A stretch of DNA of 64,000 nt from UBA2966 sp965242505 (GTDB taxonomy: Bacteria > Pseudomonadota > Alphaproteobacteria > UBA2966). The DNA is taken from NCBI GenBank assembly GCA_965242505.1, contig OZ251449.1, positions 2,542,001 through 2,606,000 on the forward strand. Direction: 5' to 3'. The notes under the pieces are model-generated. The model had not been told where the DNA came from and did no database searches. It saw nothing but the letters and a program-made list of their open reading frames with translations. Both the position numbers and the translations under genes were made by a program. Below are positions 16,544-26,584 of the stretch, in pieces. Numbering within the stretch: position 1 is the first letter of the stretch; every line of letters begins with the position of its first letter.

Positions 16544-17244
16544 TCCCTCAGACACCGCGCGACGACGCGGCCCAGGAAGCACAGGGGCTCCGTCCCCCGG
16601 CCCGGATGGAAGCGCCCGCGTTCGCGGGACCCCAGCGCGAGGACGGCCGGCGGGCTCGCGCCGTTGATCCGCAGGCGCGCCAGGGCCGACGACTTCACGA
16701 GCGGCGCGGCGGCGCCGAAAAGGCCGGGTTCCGCGTCTCCGTCCCCCCGGAAGGCGACGTCGCGGCCTTCGCCGAGGAGCTCGTCGACGCGCCCCGCGGG
16801 AATGGCGAACACCCCATCCGCGTCCGCGCCCCCGGCCGCGGTCGAGGCCGAGTCCGACTCCACGCAGAGCGTGACGACGTCGACGTCGAGCAGGTTGGCG
16901 AGGTCCGTGGCGACGACCTCGATCAGATGCTCGAGGGTCCGGGCCTCCAGCAGCGCCAGCGCCGCGGAATGGACCCGCGCCTGACCCGTCACGTTGCCGC
17001 GCGACGCGGCGATCAGCTCCCGTTGCTCCGACCGCAGCGCGGAGACCTGTTTCTGGAGCCGGTCGATCATGTAGCGCTGCATGTCGACCACGCCCTCGCC
17101 CCGGCGATGGATCGGGGGCGTCAACACGGTAAGCAGATCGGGATGCGCCGTCAGGAAGTCCGGGTTGTCCGACAGGTATCGCCGGACCTCGTCGGACCGC
17201 GGCGCGGAGTCGCGCGGGGCGGCCTTGCCGGGCCTGGGGCTCAT
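16519..17244 (-). CDS. DUF484 family protein
   Basis: 241 residues from the ATG at 17244. The conserved DUF484 start is present (RRYLSDNPDFLTAHPDLLTVL), followed by a coiled-coil segment (MQRYMIDRLQKQVSALRSEQ) and a GAF-like C-terminal domain. The family sits next to xerC across proteobacteria; its function is unknown. Its start overlaps the transaldolase stop by 4 bp (ATGA), so tal, DUF484 and xerC form one transcription unit. Confidence 0.88.
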   Translation of the reverse strand: MSPRPGKAAPRDSAPRSDEVRRYLSDNPDFLTAHPDLLTVLTPPIHRRGEGVVDMQRYMIDRLQKQVSALRSEQRELIAASRGNVTGQARVHSAALALLEARTLEHLIEVVATDLANLLDVDVVTLCVESDSASTAAGGADADGVFAIPAGRVDELLGEGRDVAFRGDGDAEPGLFGAAAPLVKSSALARLRINGASPPAVLALGSRERGRFHPGRGTEPLCFLGRVVARCLREWLDLPPS

Positions 17245-17915
17245 GCAGTGGTCAACAGGCCGCGGACGTCCCGGCCGGTCTTCCGCCAGTCGTCCAGGAA
17301 CGCCGCGAGGCCCTTGTCCGTAAGCGGGTGGTCGGCGAGCTTCCTGATGACGTCCGGCGGGCAGGTGCAGGCGTCGGCCCCGATGCGCGCGGCCTCGGCC
17401 ACGTGTCCGGGATGGCGGACGGAGGCGACCAGAATCTCGGTGGTGAACTTCGGATAATGGTCGTAGACGGTGCGGATGTCGTCGATCAAGCCCATGCCCT
17501 CGTGGCCGACGTCGTCGAGCCGGCCGACGAACGGCGAGACGAACGCGGCGCCCGCCTTGGCGGCCAGCAGGGCCTGAACCGGCGCGAAGCAGAGCGTCAC
17601 GTTGACTTTGACGCTTTTGCTCGACAGCGCCTTGCAGGCCTTGAGGCCGTCCCACGTCAGCGGCACCTTGACCACGACGTTGCCGGCGATCCCGGCGAGC
17701 CTGCGTCCTTGGGCCACCATGCCCCCGGCGTCGGTCGCCGTCACCTCGGCGCTCACGGGCCCTTCCACGAGCGCGCAGATCGCCCCCAGCACGTCGAGGA
17801 AATCCTTTCCGGTCCGGGCGACGAGGGAAGGGTTGGTGGTCACGCCGTCCAGCAGCCCGGTCGCCGCGAGGTCGCGGATCTCGCCGACGTCCGCGGTGTC
17901 CGCGAAAAACTTCAT
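17241..17915 (-). CDS. tal: Transaldolase / fructose-6-phosphate aldolase-like (TalC/Fsa type)
   Basis: 224 residues, the length of the small single-domain transaldolase family. It starts MKFFADTADVGEIRDLAATG and has DGVTTNPSLVARTG, the Schiff-base lysine in VVKVPLTWDGLKA, and VSPFVGRLDDVG. It transfers a dihydroxyacetone unit in the non-oxidative pentose phosphate pathway, or performs the fructose-6-phosphate aldol reaction. The two activities cannot be told apart from these motifs. First gene of the tal-DUF484-xerC unit. Confidence 0.9.
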   Translation of the reverse strand: MKFFADTADVGEIRDLAATGLLDGVTTNPSLVARTGKDFLDVLGAICALVEGPVSAEVTATDAGGMVAQGRRLAGIAGNVVVKVPLTWDGLKACKALSSKSVKVNVTLCFAPVQALLAAKAGAAFVSPFVGRLDDVGHEGMGLIDDIRTVYDHYPKFTTEILVASVRHPGHVAEAARIGADACTCPPDVIRKLADHPLTDKGLAAFLDDWRKTGRDVRGLLTTA

Positions 17916-18073
17916 GCGCCTCGCTCCGTCGATGCCGCCGCCATGGGACCACGACCGGTCTGAAGAGGGCCGGGGCGGTTGAGAAGCCCCGAGCCGAGGG
18001 GCACAGTGTAGACCATGGAGGCGACCTGCGCCAGAAACCGTCCCCGTTCACTACATATGAGACGCCGTGTGGG

Positions 18074-18322
18074 CCGCGTTTCTCATACTGCTCGTCCGCA
18101 AGCTTCGTCCGGCGATGGGGGCGCCGCAGGGTCCGTTCGCGCTCCTCCCCCCTGGCGCGACCCCCACCCCGACCCTCCCCCTGCAAGGGAGAGGGAGAAG
18201 AAGGGAAACGGCGAGGCCATTCATACTCCTCCTCCCTGGACAGGGGGGAGGTCGGGAGGGGGGTGGACCGCGGTCCCGCAACGCCGCGCGCTCCTCGATC
18301 CCTGCCGGTACGAGAAATGCGG
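18074..18322. repeat. Dispersed GC-rich MITE-like repeat, copy R6 (full length)
   Basis: A complete 249-bp unit bounded by CCGCGTTTCTC at 18074 and GAGAAATGCGG at 18312-18322, which are inverted repeats of each other with one mismatch. Inside, in order: the CTCGTCCGCAAGCTTCGTCC module, the large GC palindromes, and the CCGCAACGCCGCGCGC module. It lies in the 543-bp gap before priA. 17916-18073 holds a half-arm resembling the 5989-6092 palindrome (18052-18070). 18323-18458 holds nothing I recognise. Confidence 0.85.
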
Positions 18323-18458
18323 GGCAGGCCGCCGGGAGCGGCGCGTCAAGCCGCTTTGCGGCTCCTCCGCTACGCTCCGGCCCTTCGGGTGACCCGCCGC
18401 TCTCAACGGTTCCGAGGACAACCATGACGGGACCGGATACCGACTGGCCCAATGGGCC

Positions 18459-20717
18459 GTGTCTCGCATGTGTCTGAACCAGGACGGAAACGACGCTCCC
18501 GGCGGCGCGGGCGCGGCGCCGGACTCCGGCGCGTTCCGCGGCGGAGACCGGGTCGGCGTCCTGCTGCCCCTGCCGCTCGGCGGCGCCTACGACTACCTCG
18601 CGCCCGCTGGCCTGGAGCTGGACGAAGGGGACTTCGTGACCGTTCCCCTGGGCTCCAGGGAGGTGGACGGCGTGGTGTGGGGGCCGGGCGGCGGACGGGT
18701 GGAGGCCGGGAAGCTCCGCCAAGTGGCGGGACGCCACGACCTGCCCGCGCTGTCGGCCGACGTCCGCGCGTTCGTCGAGTGGGTCGCGGCCTACACGCTG
18801 TCGCCCGTCGGCGCCGTGCTCCGCATGGCCATGAGCGCGCGATCCCTCTTCGGGCCGCCCGCCCGCCGCCCCGCCGCCCACCGCATCGCCTACCGGCTCG
18901 CCGGTCCCCCGCCCGAGCGGATGACCAAGGCCCGTCGACGGGTCATCGACCTGCTGGCGGACGGCCCGCCGCGCACGCTCGCGGACATATGCGAGGCCGC
19001 CGCCGTCGGCGCCTCGGTGGTCCGGGGCCTCGCCGACCGCGCCGCGCTCGGGCGGGTCGTCCTGCCGGAAGACGCCGGATTCGCGATGCCGGACGCCGCG
19101 CGGCCGGGAGTCCGGCTCACGAGCGGCCAGGCGGTCGCGGTCGCGGCGCTGAACGCGCGCATCGCCGCGGGCGGGTTCAACGTCACGGTGATCGACGGCG
19201 TTCCGGGGTCCGGGAAGACGGAGGTCTATCTGGAGGGAATCGCCTCGACGCTGCGCCAGGGGCGGCAGGCTCTGGTCCTGCTCCCGGAGATCGCGCTGAC
19301 CACCCGCTGGCTGGAGAGGTTCGAGGCGCGGTTCGGCGCGCGGCCCGCCCTCTGGCACTCCGACCTGAGCCAGTCGGAACGCCGCCGCGCGTGGCGCGCC
19401 GTGGCGAGCGGCGCGGCGCGCGTCGTCGTCGGCGCCCGGTCGGCGTTGTTCCTGCCCTATCCCGAGCTCGGCTTCGTCGTCGTCGACGAGGAGCACGACC
19501 CGTCCTACAAGCAGGAGGACGGCGTCGTCTACAACGCCCGGGACATGGCGGTGGCCCGCGGACACCTGTCCGGTTTTCCCGTGGCGCTGGTCTCGGCGAC
19601 GCCCTCCCTGGAGACGGTCGTCAACGTCGACAACGGGCGTTACGGGCGCGTCCATCTCCCCGAACGGCACGGCGCGGCCGGACCGCCGCGCATCGAGGCG
19701 ATCGACATGCGGGACGCGGGCCTGCCCGCCGGCTCGTGGCTGTCGCCGGCGCTCGCCGCGGCGGCGCGCGAGACGCTGGCGGCGGGAGAACAGGTCATGC
19801 TGTTCCTGAACCGGCGCGGCTACGCGCCGCTGACGCTCTGCCGCGGTTGCGGGTTTCGCTTCGAGTGCCCGGACTGCTCGGCCTGGCTGGTCGAGCATCG
19901 CCGCGCGGGACGCCTGACGTGCCACCATTGCGGCCTGTCGCGGGGCTTTCCGGAGTCCTGTCCCGACTGCGGCGCGGACGACCGTTTCGCCGCCTGCGGC
20001 CCCGGCGTCGAACGTCTGGCCGAAGAGGTCCGGGGGCGCTTCCCCGACGCGCGCCTCGAGATCGTCGCCAGCGACACCCTCTCGGGGCCGGGAGCGACGC
20101 GGGAGTTGCTGGCGCGGATCGAGGGGCGCGAGGTCGACGTCCTGATCGGCACGCAGATTCTCGCCAAGGGGCATCACTTTCCCATGCTGACGCTGGTGGG
20201 CGTCGTCGATGCCGATCTCGGCCTCGACGGCGGGGACCTGCGCGCGGCGGAACGCACCTACCAGTTGCACTTTCAGGTCGCCGGCCGGGCCGGCCGCGCC
20301 GACCGTCCGGGCCGGGTCCTTCTCCAGACCTATCTTCCCGATCACCCGGTGATGGCCGCGCTCGTGTCCGGAGACCGGGATTCGTTCCTGGACCGCGAGA
20401 AGGAAGCGCGCCGGCGCGCCGGGATGCCGCCCTTCGGTCGCCTGGCGTCGTTGATCGTGTCCGGCCGCGACGAGCGCGCCGCCGCCGCCGCCGCGCGCCG
20501 CCTCGGCGCCTCGGCGCCGCGAGGCGAGGGCGTTTCCGTCCTCGGTCCCGCGCCTGCGCCGCTGTCGGTGCTGCGGGGCATGCACCGGTTCCGCCTGCTT
20601 CTCAAGGCGGCGCGCAACGTCCCGGTCCAGGAACGCGTCCGCGGCTGGCTGCGCGAGTCTCCCCCTCCGTCGAACGTCCGCGTGCGGGTCGACATAGACC
20701 CGTACTCGTTCCTCTGA
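18459..20717 (+). CDS. priA: Primosomal protein N' (replication restart helicase PriA)
   Basis: 752 residues from GTG 18459; ATG 18468 is an equally good start. It has an N-terminal DNA-binding domain (VGVLLPLPLGGAYDYLAP), helicase Walker A GVPGSGKTEVYLEG (about 247), Walker B VVDEEHDPSYKQEDG (about 342), and the Cys-rich zinc-binding insert (LCRGCGFRFECPDCSAWL and CHHCGLSRGFPESCPDCG, about 465-510). The C-terminal helicase half has LIGTQILAKGHHFP and AGRAGRADRPGRVLLQT. It restarts stalled forks. It is followed by the ATP synthase operon, an arrangement common in alphaproteobacteria. The first codons fall in a dispersed repeat arm (CATGTGTCTGAACCAGGAC). Confidence 0.96.
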   Translation: MSRMCLNQDGNDAPGGAGAAPDSGAFRGGDRVGVLLPLPLGGAYDYLAPAGLELDEGDFVTVPLGSREVDGVVWGPGGGRVEAGKLRQVAGRHDLPALSADVRAFVEWVAAYTLSPVGAVLRMAMSARSLFGPPARRPAAHRIAYRLAGPPPERMTKARRRVIDLLADGPPRTLADICEAAAVGASVVRGLADRAALGRVVLPEDAGFAMPDAARPGVRLTSGQAVAVAALNARIAAGGFNVTVIDGVPGSGKTEVYLEGIASTLRQGRQALVLLPEIALTTRWLERFEARFGARPALWHSDLSQSERRRAWRAVASGAARVVVGARSALFLPYPELGFVVVDEEHDPSYKQEDGVVYNARDMAVARGHLSGFPVALVSATPSLETVVNVDNGRYGRVHLPERHGAAGPPRIEAIDMRDAGLPAGSWLSPALAAAARETLAAGEQVMLFLNRRGYAPLTLCRGCGFRFECPDCSAWLVEHRRAGRLTCHHCGLSRGFPESCPDCGADDRFAACGPGVERLAEEVRGRFPDARLEIVASDTLSGPGATRELLARIEGREVDVLIGTQILAKGHHFPMLTLVGVVDADLGLDGGDLRAAERTYQLHFQVAGRAGRADRPGRVLLQTYLPDHPVMAALVSGDRDSFLDREKEARRRAGMPPFGRLASLIVSGRDERAAAAAARRLGASAPRGEGVSVLGPAPAPLSVLRGMHRFRLLLKAARNVPVQERVRGWLRESPPPSNVRVRVDIDPYSFL

Positions 20718-20769
20718 AACACGGCCGACCGGGGCCGGTCGGCGCCTCGTGCCGAACCGGGACGGGCGG

Positions 20770-20798
20770 TTGCAAGCGCCATGCCGGTGTAGTAGAAA
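20770..20798 (+). promoter_or_regulatory. Candidate sigma-70 promoter for atpHAGDC
   Basis: TTGCAA (20770-20775), a 17-bp spacer, then TAGAAA (20793-20798), about 100 bp before the atpH start and just after priA. The spacing is ideal and the stretch is more AT-rich than its surroundings. No experimental support is available from the sequence. Confidence 0.4.
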
Positions 20799-20904
20799 AC
20801 GCCGTCCCCGCGGCGGATGCCCGAAGCGGCGCGCCGTCACGGAGAACGTTCAATCAGAACAGCAAGTCGACCCGCTCGTTCGGACTTCACGGGTAGTTTC
20901 CGAA

Positions 20905-21465
20905 TTGCTCAGCCAAACAAGCATCGTGTCCGGCATTGCAGGGCGTTACGCGTCGGCGCTCTTCGACCTCGCGCGCGAAGGGAACGCGCTGGACGACGTC
21001 GCCGGCGACCTCGAAACCATCGACGCGATGATCGCCGGGAACGCGGACCTCGCGCGATTCACGCGTAACCCCGTGATTTCCCGCGAGCACCAGGGGCGGG
21101 CCATCGACGCGGTGCTGGAGGCGGCCGGCATCGGAGATCTCGCGCGCCGGTTCGTCGGGCTCGCGGCGCGGAACCGGCGCCTGTCCGCGCTCCGCGACAT
21201 GACGGCGGCCTATCGGACCCTGCTGGCCGACCATCGGGGCCAGGCCGTCGCGAGGGTCACTTCGGCGCGCCCTCTGACGGACGAGCAGGCCGCGCGGATC
21301 GGGTCGCAGGTCGCCGGCGTCGTCGACCAGGAGATATCGCTGGCCACGGACGTCGACGAGAGCCTGCTGGGCGGCCTCGTCGTCCGCATCGGCTCCCGCA
21401 TGATCGACAGCTCCCTCAAGACCAGGCTTCAGGGAATGCGGACCGCCATGAAGGAAGCCGGCTGA
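20905..21465 (+). CDS. atpH: ATP synthase F1 subunit delta
   Basis: A delta/OSCP subunit: VSGIAGRYASALFDLAREGN at the N-terminus, LARRFVGLAARNRRLSAL in the middle, and DESLLGGLVVRIGSRMIDSS near the end. The start is uncertain. TTG 20905 gives 186 residues, the family length; GTG 20926 gives 179; and an open frame continues up to GTG 20749. No strong ribosome-binding site is visible before any of them. The subunit links F1 to the peripheral stalk. It is the first gene of the F1 operon; the F0 genes are elsewhere, as is usual in alphaproteobacteria. Confidence 0.9.
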   Translation: MLSQTSIVSGIAGRYASALFDLAREGNALDDVAGDLETIDAMIAGNADLARFTRNPVISREHQGRAIDAVLEAAGIGDLARRFVGLAARNRRLSALRDMTAAYRTLLADHRGQAVARVTSARPLTDEQAARIGSQVAGVVDQEISLATDVDESLLGGLVVRIGSRMIDSSLKTRLQGMRTAMKEAG

Positions 21466-21491
21466 CGGACGGCCAGGAAAGAGGTTGATCC

Positions 21492-23021
21492 ATGGATATT
21501 CGCGCCGCCGAGATTTCGTCGATCCTGAAGTCGCAAATCGAGAACTTCGGCGCCGAGGCCGAAGTCTCCGAGGTGGGGCAGGTCCTTTCCGTCGGCGACG
21601 GGATAGCGCGCGTCTACGGCCTCGACCGGGTTCAGGCCGGCGAGATGGTCGAATTTCCCGGGGGCATCCAGGGAATGGCCCTCAACCTCGAGGACGACAA
21701 CGTGGGCGTCGTCATCTTCGGCGAGGACCGCACCATCCGCGAAGGCGATACGGTCAAGCGCACCGAAACCATCGTCGACGTCCCGACGGGGAAGAACCTG
21801 CTGGGCCGCGTGGTCGACGGACTGGGCAACCCGATCGACGGCAAGGGGCCGGCGGAAGCCGCCGAACGCCGCCGCGTCGAGGTGAAGGCTCCGGGCATCA
21901 TTCCGCGCAAGTCGGTCCACGAACCGATGCAGACCGGCCTGAAGGCCCTCGACAGCCTGGTCCCCATCGGGCGCGGACAGCGCGAGCTCGTCATCGGCGA
22001 CCGCCAGACCGGAAAGACGGCGGTCGCCATCGACGCCATCATCAACCAGAAGGCGATCAACGAGGGCGACGACGAATCGCGCAAGCTGTACTGCATCTAC
22101 GTCGCGGTGGGCCAGAAGCGGTCGACCGTCGCGCAGGTGGTCAAGGCCCTGGAGGACGCGGGGGCCATGAGCTACACGACCGTGGTCGCGGCGACGGCGT
22201 CCGAGCCGGCGCCGCTACAGTTCCTGGCGCCCTACACCGGCTGCGCGATGGGCGAGTATTTCCGCGACAACGGCATGCACGCGCTCATCGTCTACGACGA
22301 CCTCTCCAAGCAGGCGACGGCCTACCGGCAGATGTCGCTCCTGCTGCGCCGTCCGCCCGGACGCGAGGCGTTTCCCGGCGACGTGTTCTACCTGCACTCC
22401 AGACTCCTGGAGCGCGCCGCCAAGATGAACGACGACGAGGGGGCGGGTTCGCTGACGGCGTTGCCCGTGATCGAGACGCAGGCGAGCGACGTGTCGGCCT
22501 ACATTCCGACCAACGTCATCTCCATTACCGACGGCCAGATATTCCTCGAGACGGACCTGTTCTACCAAGGCGTCCGTCCGGCCATCAACGTCGGGATCAG
22601 CGTGAGCCGGGTGGGATCGGCGGCCCAGATCAAGGCCATGAAGCAGGTCGCGGGCAGCATCAAGCTCGAGCTGGCCCAATACCGCGAGATGGCCGCGTTC
22701 GCCCAGTTCGGATCGGATCTCGACGTCTCGACCCAGCGGTTGCTGAACCGGGGCGCGCGCCTCACCGAGCTGCTGAAACAGCCCCAGTACCGGCCCCTGC
22801 CGGTGGAGGAGCAGGTCGTTTCGATCTTCGCGGGCGTCAACGGCTACCTGGACGGCGTTCCCGTCGAGTCGGTAACGGACTTCGAGGAGAAGTTCCTGGC
22901 CGGGATGCGGGCCCGGAACGGCGACGTCCTGGACGCCATCCGCTCGGAACGGGAAATCTCCGACGCCACCGAGGAGAAGTTGAAGGGCATCCTCGACGAC
23001 TTCGCCCGGAACTACGCCTAG
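21492..23021 (+). CDS. atpA: ATP synthase F1 subunit alpha
   Basis: 509 residues, the standard length. It starts MDIRAAEISSILKSQIENFG after an AAGAGG ribosome-binding site. It has the P-loop GDRQTGKT (about 170-177), the DELSEED-equivalent and catalytic-interface region, and the alpha signature PAINVGISVSRVGSAAQ (about 363-379). It forms the non-catalytic nucleotide sites of F1. 26 bp separate it from atpH. Confidence 0.98.
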   Translation: MDIRAAEISSILKSQIENFGAEAEVSEVGQVLSVGDGIARVYGLDRVQAGEMVEFPGGIQGMALNLEDDNVGVVIFGEDRTIREGDTVKRTETIVDVPTGKNLLGRVVDGLGNPIDGKGPAEAAERRRVEVKAPGIIPRKSVHEPMQTGLKALDSLVPIGRGQRELVIGDRQTGKTAVAIDAIINQKAINEGDDESRKLYCIYVAVGQKRSTVAQVVKALEDAGAMSYTTVVAATASEPAPLQFLAPYTGCAMGEYFRDNGMHALIVYDDLSKQATAYRQMSLLLRRPPGREAFPGDVFYLHSRLLERAAKMNDDEGAGSLTALPVIETQASDVSAYIPTNVISITDGQIFLETDLFYQGVRPAINVGISVSRVGSAAQIKAMKQVAGSIKLELAQYREMAAFAQFGSDLDVSTQRLLNRGARLTELLKQPQYRPLPVEEQVVSIFAGVNGYLDGVPVESVTDFEEKFLAGMRARNGDVLDAIRSEREISDATEEKLKGILDDFARNYA

Positions 23022-23065
23022 GTTCTCCGGGCGGCGACTCCGAGCGATCGACGGGCCGACGGTTC

Positions 23066-23955
23066 ATGGCGAGCCTCAAGGATCTCAGGGTCCGGATCAA
23101 CAGCGTCCGCTCCACCCAGAAGATCACCCGCGCCATGCAGATGGTCGCGGCCTCCAAGCTCCGCCGCGCGCAGGAGCAGGCGGAGGCCGGCCGGCCGTAC
23201 GCGACCCACCTGCGGCGCATGACGGCATCGCTGACCGCCGCGTTGACGAACCCCGAGGACGCGCCCGTTCTCATGGTCGGCCGCGGCGAGGCGAGGACGC
23301 ATCTCCTGGTGGTGGCGTCGTCCGAGCGCGGACTGTGCGGCAGTTTCAACACCAACATCGTGCGGCGCGCGCGCCAGCGTATCGCGGCGCTCCTCCAGTC
23401 CGGCAACGAAGTCAAGATCCTCTGTATCGGCAAGAAGGGCCGCGACATGCTGCGCCGCGATTTCGGCGCCCGCATCGTCGACACCATCGACATGTCGGGC
23501 GCGCGGCGGCTGGGCTTCGGGGACGCGGCGCCGATCGCGCGGCGCATCACCGGGATGTTCGAGGCCGAGGAGTTCGACGTGTGCGCGATGTCTACAGCCA
23601 CTTCAAGTCGGTGCTCTCCCAGGAGGTGGTGGAGCGCCAGCTGATACCGGTCGGCGCGCCCGAGGCGGAGGAGGAAGGCGCCCATGCGCAGGGCCCGGAC
23701 GCGACGTACGAGTACGAGCCCGAGGAGGACGAGATCCTCGCGGAGCTGCTGCCGCGCAACGTGGCGGTCCAGATCTATCACGCCTTGCTGGAGAACGCCG
23801 CGAGCGAACAGGGCGCGCGGATGACCGCCATGGACAACGCCACACGCAACGCCGGGGAGATGATCGACAAGCTCACCCTCGTCTACAACCGCACCCGCCA
23901 GGCGATGATCACGAAGGAACTCATTGAGATCATTTCGGGAGCGGAGGCCCTTTAG
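23066..23955 (+). CDS. atpG: ATP synthase F1 subunit gamma, interrupted by a one-base frameshift
   Basis: The N-terminal part (MASLKDLRVRINSVRSTQKI, then ERGLCGSFNTNIVRRAR) reads in one frame to FEAEEFDVCA at about 23587. The rest (VYSHFKSVLSQEVVERQLIP to the C-terminal helix LTLVYNRTRQAMITKELIEI) is in another frame from 23590. Adding one base near 23588 restores a single protein of about 296 residues, the normal gamma length, and the joint falls inside a conserved stretch. Gamma is the rotating shaft and is essential for ATP synthase. As the rest of the operon is intact, a sequencing or assembly error is the simplest reading; a real mutation cannot be excluded. Confidence 0.93.
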
Positions 23956-24001
23956 GGGGACGGGCGGCCACGTCCCCACTCGGCAGATCGGGAGCGAACC
24001 C

Positions 24002-25435
<1,434 letters not shown>

Positions 25436-25452
25436 GGAACGGGGTCGCGAAC

Positions 25453-25854
25453 ATGGCCGACAAGCTCGCCTTCGAACTCGTTTCGCCGGAACGGCTCCTC
25501 GTTTCGGCCGAGGCCGACATGGTCGTCGTTCCGGGCGGCGAAGGCGATTTCGGCGTCCTGGCGGGTCACGCGCCGGTGATCTCGTCGGTTCGGCCGGGCG
25601 TCATCGAGACGCACGGCGAAGACGGCGAAACGGAGCGCATCTTCGTCACGGGCGGTTTCGCCGAGGTGACGGCCGAGGGCCTTACGGTGCTGGCGGAAGA
25701 CGCCGTTCCCGTGGCCGAGATGGACCGCGGAGATCTGGAGCAGCGCCTGAAGAACGCCCGGGAAGACCTCGAGGACGCGAAGACGGACGAAGCGGCGCAC
25801 AAGGCGCAGGCCACGATCGCGCTGTTGACGGAGATGCTGAAGGCCGCGGCCTGA
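25453..25854 (+). CDS. atpC: ATP synthase F1 subunit epsilon
   Basis: 133 residues: the N-terminal beta-sandwich (FELVSPERLLVSAEADMVVV, GGEGDFGVLAGHAPVISSVR) and a C-terminal helical hairpin (LEQRLKNAREDLEDAK). It regulates and couples F1. Last gene of the operon. Its stop TGA is followed at once by the repeat terminus CCCGCATTTC, so repeat R7 may end the transcript. Confidence 0.95.
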   Translation: MADKLAFELVSPERLLVSAEADMVVVPGGEGDFGVLAGHAPVISSVRPGVIETHGEDGETERIFVTGGFAEVTAEGLTVLAEDAVPVAEMDRGDLEQRLKNAREDLEDAKTDEAAHKAQATIALLTEMLKAAA

Positions 25855-25977
25855 CCCGCATTTCCCCTACCGGCAGGGACCGAGGATCGCGCGGCTGCGG
25901 TCCACCCCCCTCCCGACCTCCCCCCTGCCAGGGGGGAGCGTCAACGGTTCCCTCCCGTCATCTGTCCAGGGGGAGGG
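25855..25977. repeat. Dispersed GC-rich MITE-like repeat, copy R7
   Basis: Begins CCCGCATTTCCCC directly after the atpC stop, continues with the GGACCGAGGATCGCGCGGC module and the core palindrome (25916-25937), and ends inside the 3' end of the convergent rppH gene, supplying that gene's last codons. It is the only sequence between atpC and rppH. Confidence 0.8.
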
Positions 25978-26485
25978 GCGTGCGCGGCGGCCCGTCCCGC
26001 CGGAGCCGGTCCAGGGCGTCCGAGAATTCCGCCAGGACGGCCTCGTAGACGCCCCGCTTGAACGCCACGATCAGGGCGGGGAGCCCGTCGGGCTCGATCC
26101 ATTTCCACTCGTCGAATTCGGCGTCGCGCGCGCCGAGCCCGATGTCGCCGTCGGAGCCGGTGAACCGGAACAGGAACCACTTCTGACGCTGGCCTCTGTA
26201 GCGGCCTTTCCACGCCTTCTTCCGTATGTCGGCGGGGAAGTCGTAGGCCAGCCACCCGGAGCTCTCGGCGATGATCTCCGCCTTGTTCGTGCCGATCTCC
26301 TCCTCGAGTTCGCGCCAGGCCGCCGCTGCCGGCGTCTCTCCCTCGTCGATGCCGCCCTGCGGCATCTGCCAGGCGGGTGAGTCCATGTCGTTCCGGCGGG
26401 CGACCAGAACCCGCCCCTCCGGGTTCGCCAGCATCATGCCGACGCCGGCCCGGTAGGGAAGATCGTCGGTCGTATCAGGCGTCAT
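25958..26485 (-). CDS. rppH: RNA pyrophosphohydrolase (Nudix)
   Basis: 175 residues. The start LPYRAGVGMMLANPEGRVLV, the conserved RRNDMDSPAWQMPQGGIDEG and the Nudix box (GGIDEGETPAAAAWRELEEE) are those of alphaproteobacterial RppH/IalA. It removes pyrophosphate from 5'-triphosphate RNA and primes decay. The last residues (PPRTPLPLDR) and the stop lie in repeat R7, so the C-terminus is repeat-derived. It is the last gene of the large minus-strand cluster and is separated from ctpA by repeat R8. Confidence 0.94.
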   Translation of the reverse strand: MTPDTTDDLPYRAGVGMMLANPEGRVLVARRNDMDSPAWQMPQGGIDEGETPAAAAWRELEEEIGTNKAEIIAESSGWLAYDFPADIRKKAWKGRYRGQRQKWFLFRFTGSDGDIGLGARDAEFDEWKWIEPDGLPALIVAFKRGVYEAVLAEFSDALDRLRRDGPPRTPLPLDR

Positions 26486-26486
26486 T

Positions 26487-26584
26487 GCTCCTCCCCCCTG
26501 ACAGGGGGGAGGTCGGGAGGGGGGTGGACCACGGTCCCGCGACGCCGCGCAATCCTCGATCCCTGCCGGTGCGAGGAATGCGGG
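26487..26584. repeat. Dispersed GC-rich MITE-like repeat, copy R8 (half element)
   Basis: From the core palindrome (CTCCCCCCTGACAGGGGGGAG at 26489-26509) to the terminus GAGGAATGCGGGC. It fills exactly the gap between the rppH start codon and the ctpA stop codon (TAG, read on the minus strand as TAGCCCGCATTCCTC). Confidence 0.8.

Noticed and set aside
18323..18458. Possible small gene or RNA before priA
   Set aside because: I see short GC-rich inverted pieces but no convincing start, ribosome-binding site or conserved RNA fold.
18051..20840. A 929-codon open frame antisense to priA
   Set aside because: It is a GC-bias shadow: repetitive Arg/Ala/Gly content, no domain, and fully covered by the clear priA gene on the other strand.
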